A DNA stretch of 6,229 bases, from NCBI GenBank assembly GCA_903911985.1, contig CAIWFP010000504.1, positions 1 through 6,229 of the forward strand, read 5' to 3'. The notes under the pieces are model-generated. The model saw only the letters and a list, made by a program, of their open reading frames with translations, ran no database searches and had not been told where the DNA came from. The position numbers and the translations under genes are program-made. The DNA comes from an uncultured Sphingomonadales bacterium (GTDB taxonomy: Bacteria > Pseudomonadota > Alphaproteobacteria > Sphingomonadales > Sphingomonadaceae). Shown piece by piece: positions 4,905-6,229 of this stretch; position 1 is the first letter of the stretch, and every line of letters starts with the position of its first letter.

Positions 4905-6071
4905 ATGAGCAGCGCAGTTCCTCCCGCAATCGTGGTGGTTGGCAGCGGGCTCGCCGGTTTTGGCGTGCTGCGCGAATTGCGCCGGCTGTCGCCTGATGCC
5001 AGACTGACGATGGTGACGCTGGAGGACGGGCATTTCTATTCCAAGCCCGCCCTCTCGACCGCGCTCGCCAAGGGCAAGGTGGCCGATACGCTGGTCACCT
5101 CGAATGCCGAAAAGATGACCGCCCAGTTGAAACTGGACGCGCGCATCGGTCGGCAGGCCGAAGCGATCGACCGCGCGGGCAAGGCGCTGCTGACCACGGG
5201 CGGGCCGGTGCCTTATGACGCGCTGGTGCTGGCCACCGGCGCTCTGCCGGTGCGCCCGCCCATCGCCGGCGAGGCGGCCCACCGCGCCATCGCCGTTAAC
5301 CAGCTGGATCACTACGCCCGTTTCCGTGCGGAACTGCCGGACGGCGCGCGGGTGCTGGTCTTGGGTTCAGGGCTGGTCGGCACCGAATTTGCCAATGACC
5401 TTGTCACCACCGGCTACAAGCCCGTGGTGGTGGATATGCTGCCCCTGCCGCTGGCGCAACTGGTGCCGCCGGCCGTGGGCGGGAAGGTGCGCGATGCCTT
5501 GGCCGAGGCGGGCGTCGAATGGCACCTTGGCCGCAAGGTGACCGCGATAGACTACAAGGGCGAGGCGCCCGGCTATGTCGCAACGCTGGACGATGGCACG
5601 CGGATCGAGGCCGATCTGGTGCTGTCCGCCGTCGGCCTGCGCCCCAATGTCGGGCTTGCCGCCGAGGCGGGGCTGGAGATCGACCTTGGCATCAAGGTCA
5701 ACGAATTCGGCCAAACCAGCGATCCCGCCATCTTCGCCATCGGCGATTGCGCGCAATATCCGCAAGGCCTGTCCGCCTATGTCACGCCGATCATGGCGGC
5801 GGCGCGCGGCATCGCCCCTTCGGCGCTGGGCACACCGACCCCGATGCGCTTTCCGCCGCTGTCGGTGCAGGTGAAAACCACGCTGCTGCCGATCAATCTG
5901 CTGCCCCCGCCCCGCGCGGCAAGCGGCGAATGGCGCTGCCTTGAGGACGATATGCAGGGGTCAAAGCACATCTTCGTCGACGAGGGCGGGATCGTGCGCG
6001 GCTATGTGCTGACACGGGATAAATGCGAAGAACGCATGGATATGGATGCCAAAGTGGGAGAGAAAGCATGA
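4905..6071 (+). CDS. Rubredoxin/ferredoxin-NAD(+) reductase-like FAD oxidoreductase, 388 aa
   Basis: Glutathione-reductase-fold flavoprotein resembling rubredoxin reductases (RubB/AlkT type) and the ferredoxin reductases of ring-hydroxylating oxygenases; it takes electrons from NADH and passes them to a small iron protein. Visible: FAD-binding GSGLAG (13-18), ALVLATGALP (106-115), NAD-binding GSGLVG (154-159) with Asp177 at the end of the next strand favouring NADH over NADPH, LSAVGLRPN (240-248), and the second FAD motif AIFAIGDCA (275-283). The C-terminal part with VKTTLLPINLLPPP (323-336) resembles the corresponding stretch of Acinetobacter RubB as I recall it. Four bases separate it from the beta stop and no Shine-Dalgarno is visible, so translation probably depends on reinitiation. 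It overlaps the next SDR by ATGA. Its likely partner is the [3Fe-4S] ferredoxin encoded divergently; no rubredoxin is present here. Confidence 0.93.
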   Translation: MSSAVPPAIVVVGSGLAGFGVLRELRRLSPDARLTMVTLEDGHFYSKPALSTALAKGKVADTLVTSNAEKMTAQLKLDARIGRQAEAIDRAGKALLTTGGPVPYDALVLATGALPVRPPIAGEAAHRAIAVNQLDHYARFRAELPDGARVLVLGSGLVGTEFANDLVTTGYKPVVVDMLPLPLAQLVPPAVGGKVRDALAEAGVEWHLGRKVTAIDYKGEAPGYVATLDDGTRIEADLVLSAVGLRPNVGLAAEAGLEIDLGIKVNEFGQTSDPAIFAIGDCAQYPQGLSAYVTPIMAAARGIAPSALGTPTPMRFPPLSVQVKTTLLPINLLPPPRAASGEWRCLEDDMQGSKHIFVDEGGIVRGYVLTRDKCEERMDMDAKVGEKA

Positions 6072-6229
6072 GCGGTCTGCTCGCAGGGAAAGTCGCCATC
6101 GTTACCGGCGGCGCCAAGGGATTGGGCTACGGCATTTCGCGGGCGATGGCCAGGGAAGGCGCCGCGCTGCTGATCACCGGACGTGATGGCGCGGCGACGG
6201 AAAAGGTCGCCGCCGAGATCCGCGCCGAA
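6068..6229 (+). CDS. Short-chain dehydrogenase/reductase, N-terminal part (runs off window)
   Basis: The first 54 codons of a second classical SDR; the window ends inside the gene. The cofactor motif TGGAKGLG is at residues 13-20, followed by a helix and a second strand (ALLITGRD, 33-40), where Arg39 may favour NADP(H). The active-site Ser, Tyr and Lys lie beyond the window. The ATG overlaps the reductase stop by four bases and is preceded by a GGGAGAG-like ribosome-binding site at 6056-6062, indicating coupled translation in the oxygenase operon. That position suits a cis-dihydrodiol dehydrogenase, or another alcohol dehydrogenase acting on the oxygenase product; this is inference from context. 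It differs clearly from the first SDR and is not a duplicate. Confidence 0.92.
   Translation, partial: MSGLLAGKVAIVTGGAKGLGYGISRAMAREGAALLITGRDGAATEKVAAEIRAE

Noticed and set aside
4337..5312. Long minus-strand open frames (4337-4906 and 4677-5312) opposite the beta subunit and reductase
   Set aside because: They lie antisense to clearly recognised genes, show no domain motifs, and have His/Arg/Gly-rich composition expected of shadow frames.

Overview
The window is GC-rich and gene-dense. Codon use and gene types suggest an alphaproteobacterium, most likely a sphingomonad (Sphingobium/Novosphingobium-like). That assignment is inferred from style and context; there is no taxonomic marker. The content is a catabolic segment centred on a multicomponent Rieske ring-hydroxylating oxygenase. 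There is no mobile element, RNA gene or CRISPR array, and no gene-free stretch longer than about 205 bases.

Layout, left to right: the last codons of a possible upstream gene (2-37, +) overlap by ATGA the start of a complete short-chain dehydrogenase/reductase (34-759, +). An Old Yellow Enzyme-family ene-reductase (760-1905, -) converges on it, and the two stop codons share one TGATCA palindrome. A 204-bp divergent region (1906-2109) carries a perfect FNR/FixK/Dnr-type box (TTGAT-N4-ATCAA) ahead of a single-domain globin gene (2110-2523, +). The globin converges on a small [3Fe-4S]-type ferredoxin gene (2587-2799, -), with a weak bidirectional hairpin between them. The 109-bp divergent region 2800-2908 holds a good sigma70-like promoter with an 11-bp-arm inverted repeat lying across it. 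From there runs a tight + strand operon: oxygenase alpha subunit (2909-4297), beta subunit (4319-4900), rubredoxin-reductase-like FAD/NADH oxidoreductase (4905-6071), and the first 54 codons of a second SDR (6068-end).

How the parts fit: electrons would flow from NADH to the FAD reductase, then the [3Fe-4S] ferredoxin, then the Rieske centre and mononuclear iron of the alpha subunit, producing a cis-dihydrodiol that one of the SDRs could oxidise. The ene-reductase and first SDR would act elsewhere in the same pathway. The substrate cannot be read from sequence. However, an alpha/beta oxygenase paired with a [3Fe-4S]/[4Fe-4S]-type ferredoxin is unusual for proteobacteria and recalls the diterpenoid dioxygenase DitA and the actinobacterial PAH dioxygenases. 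The most notable points are this electron-transport combination, the FNR-type box in front of a globin inside a catabolic locus, and the operator-like dyad over the oxygenase promoter.
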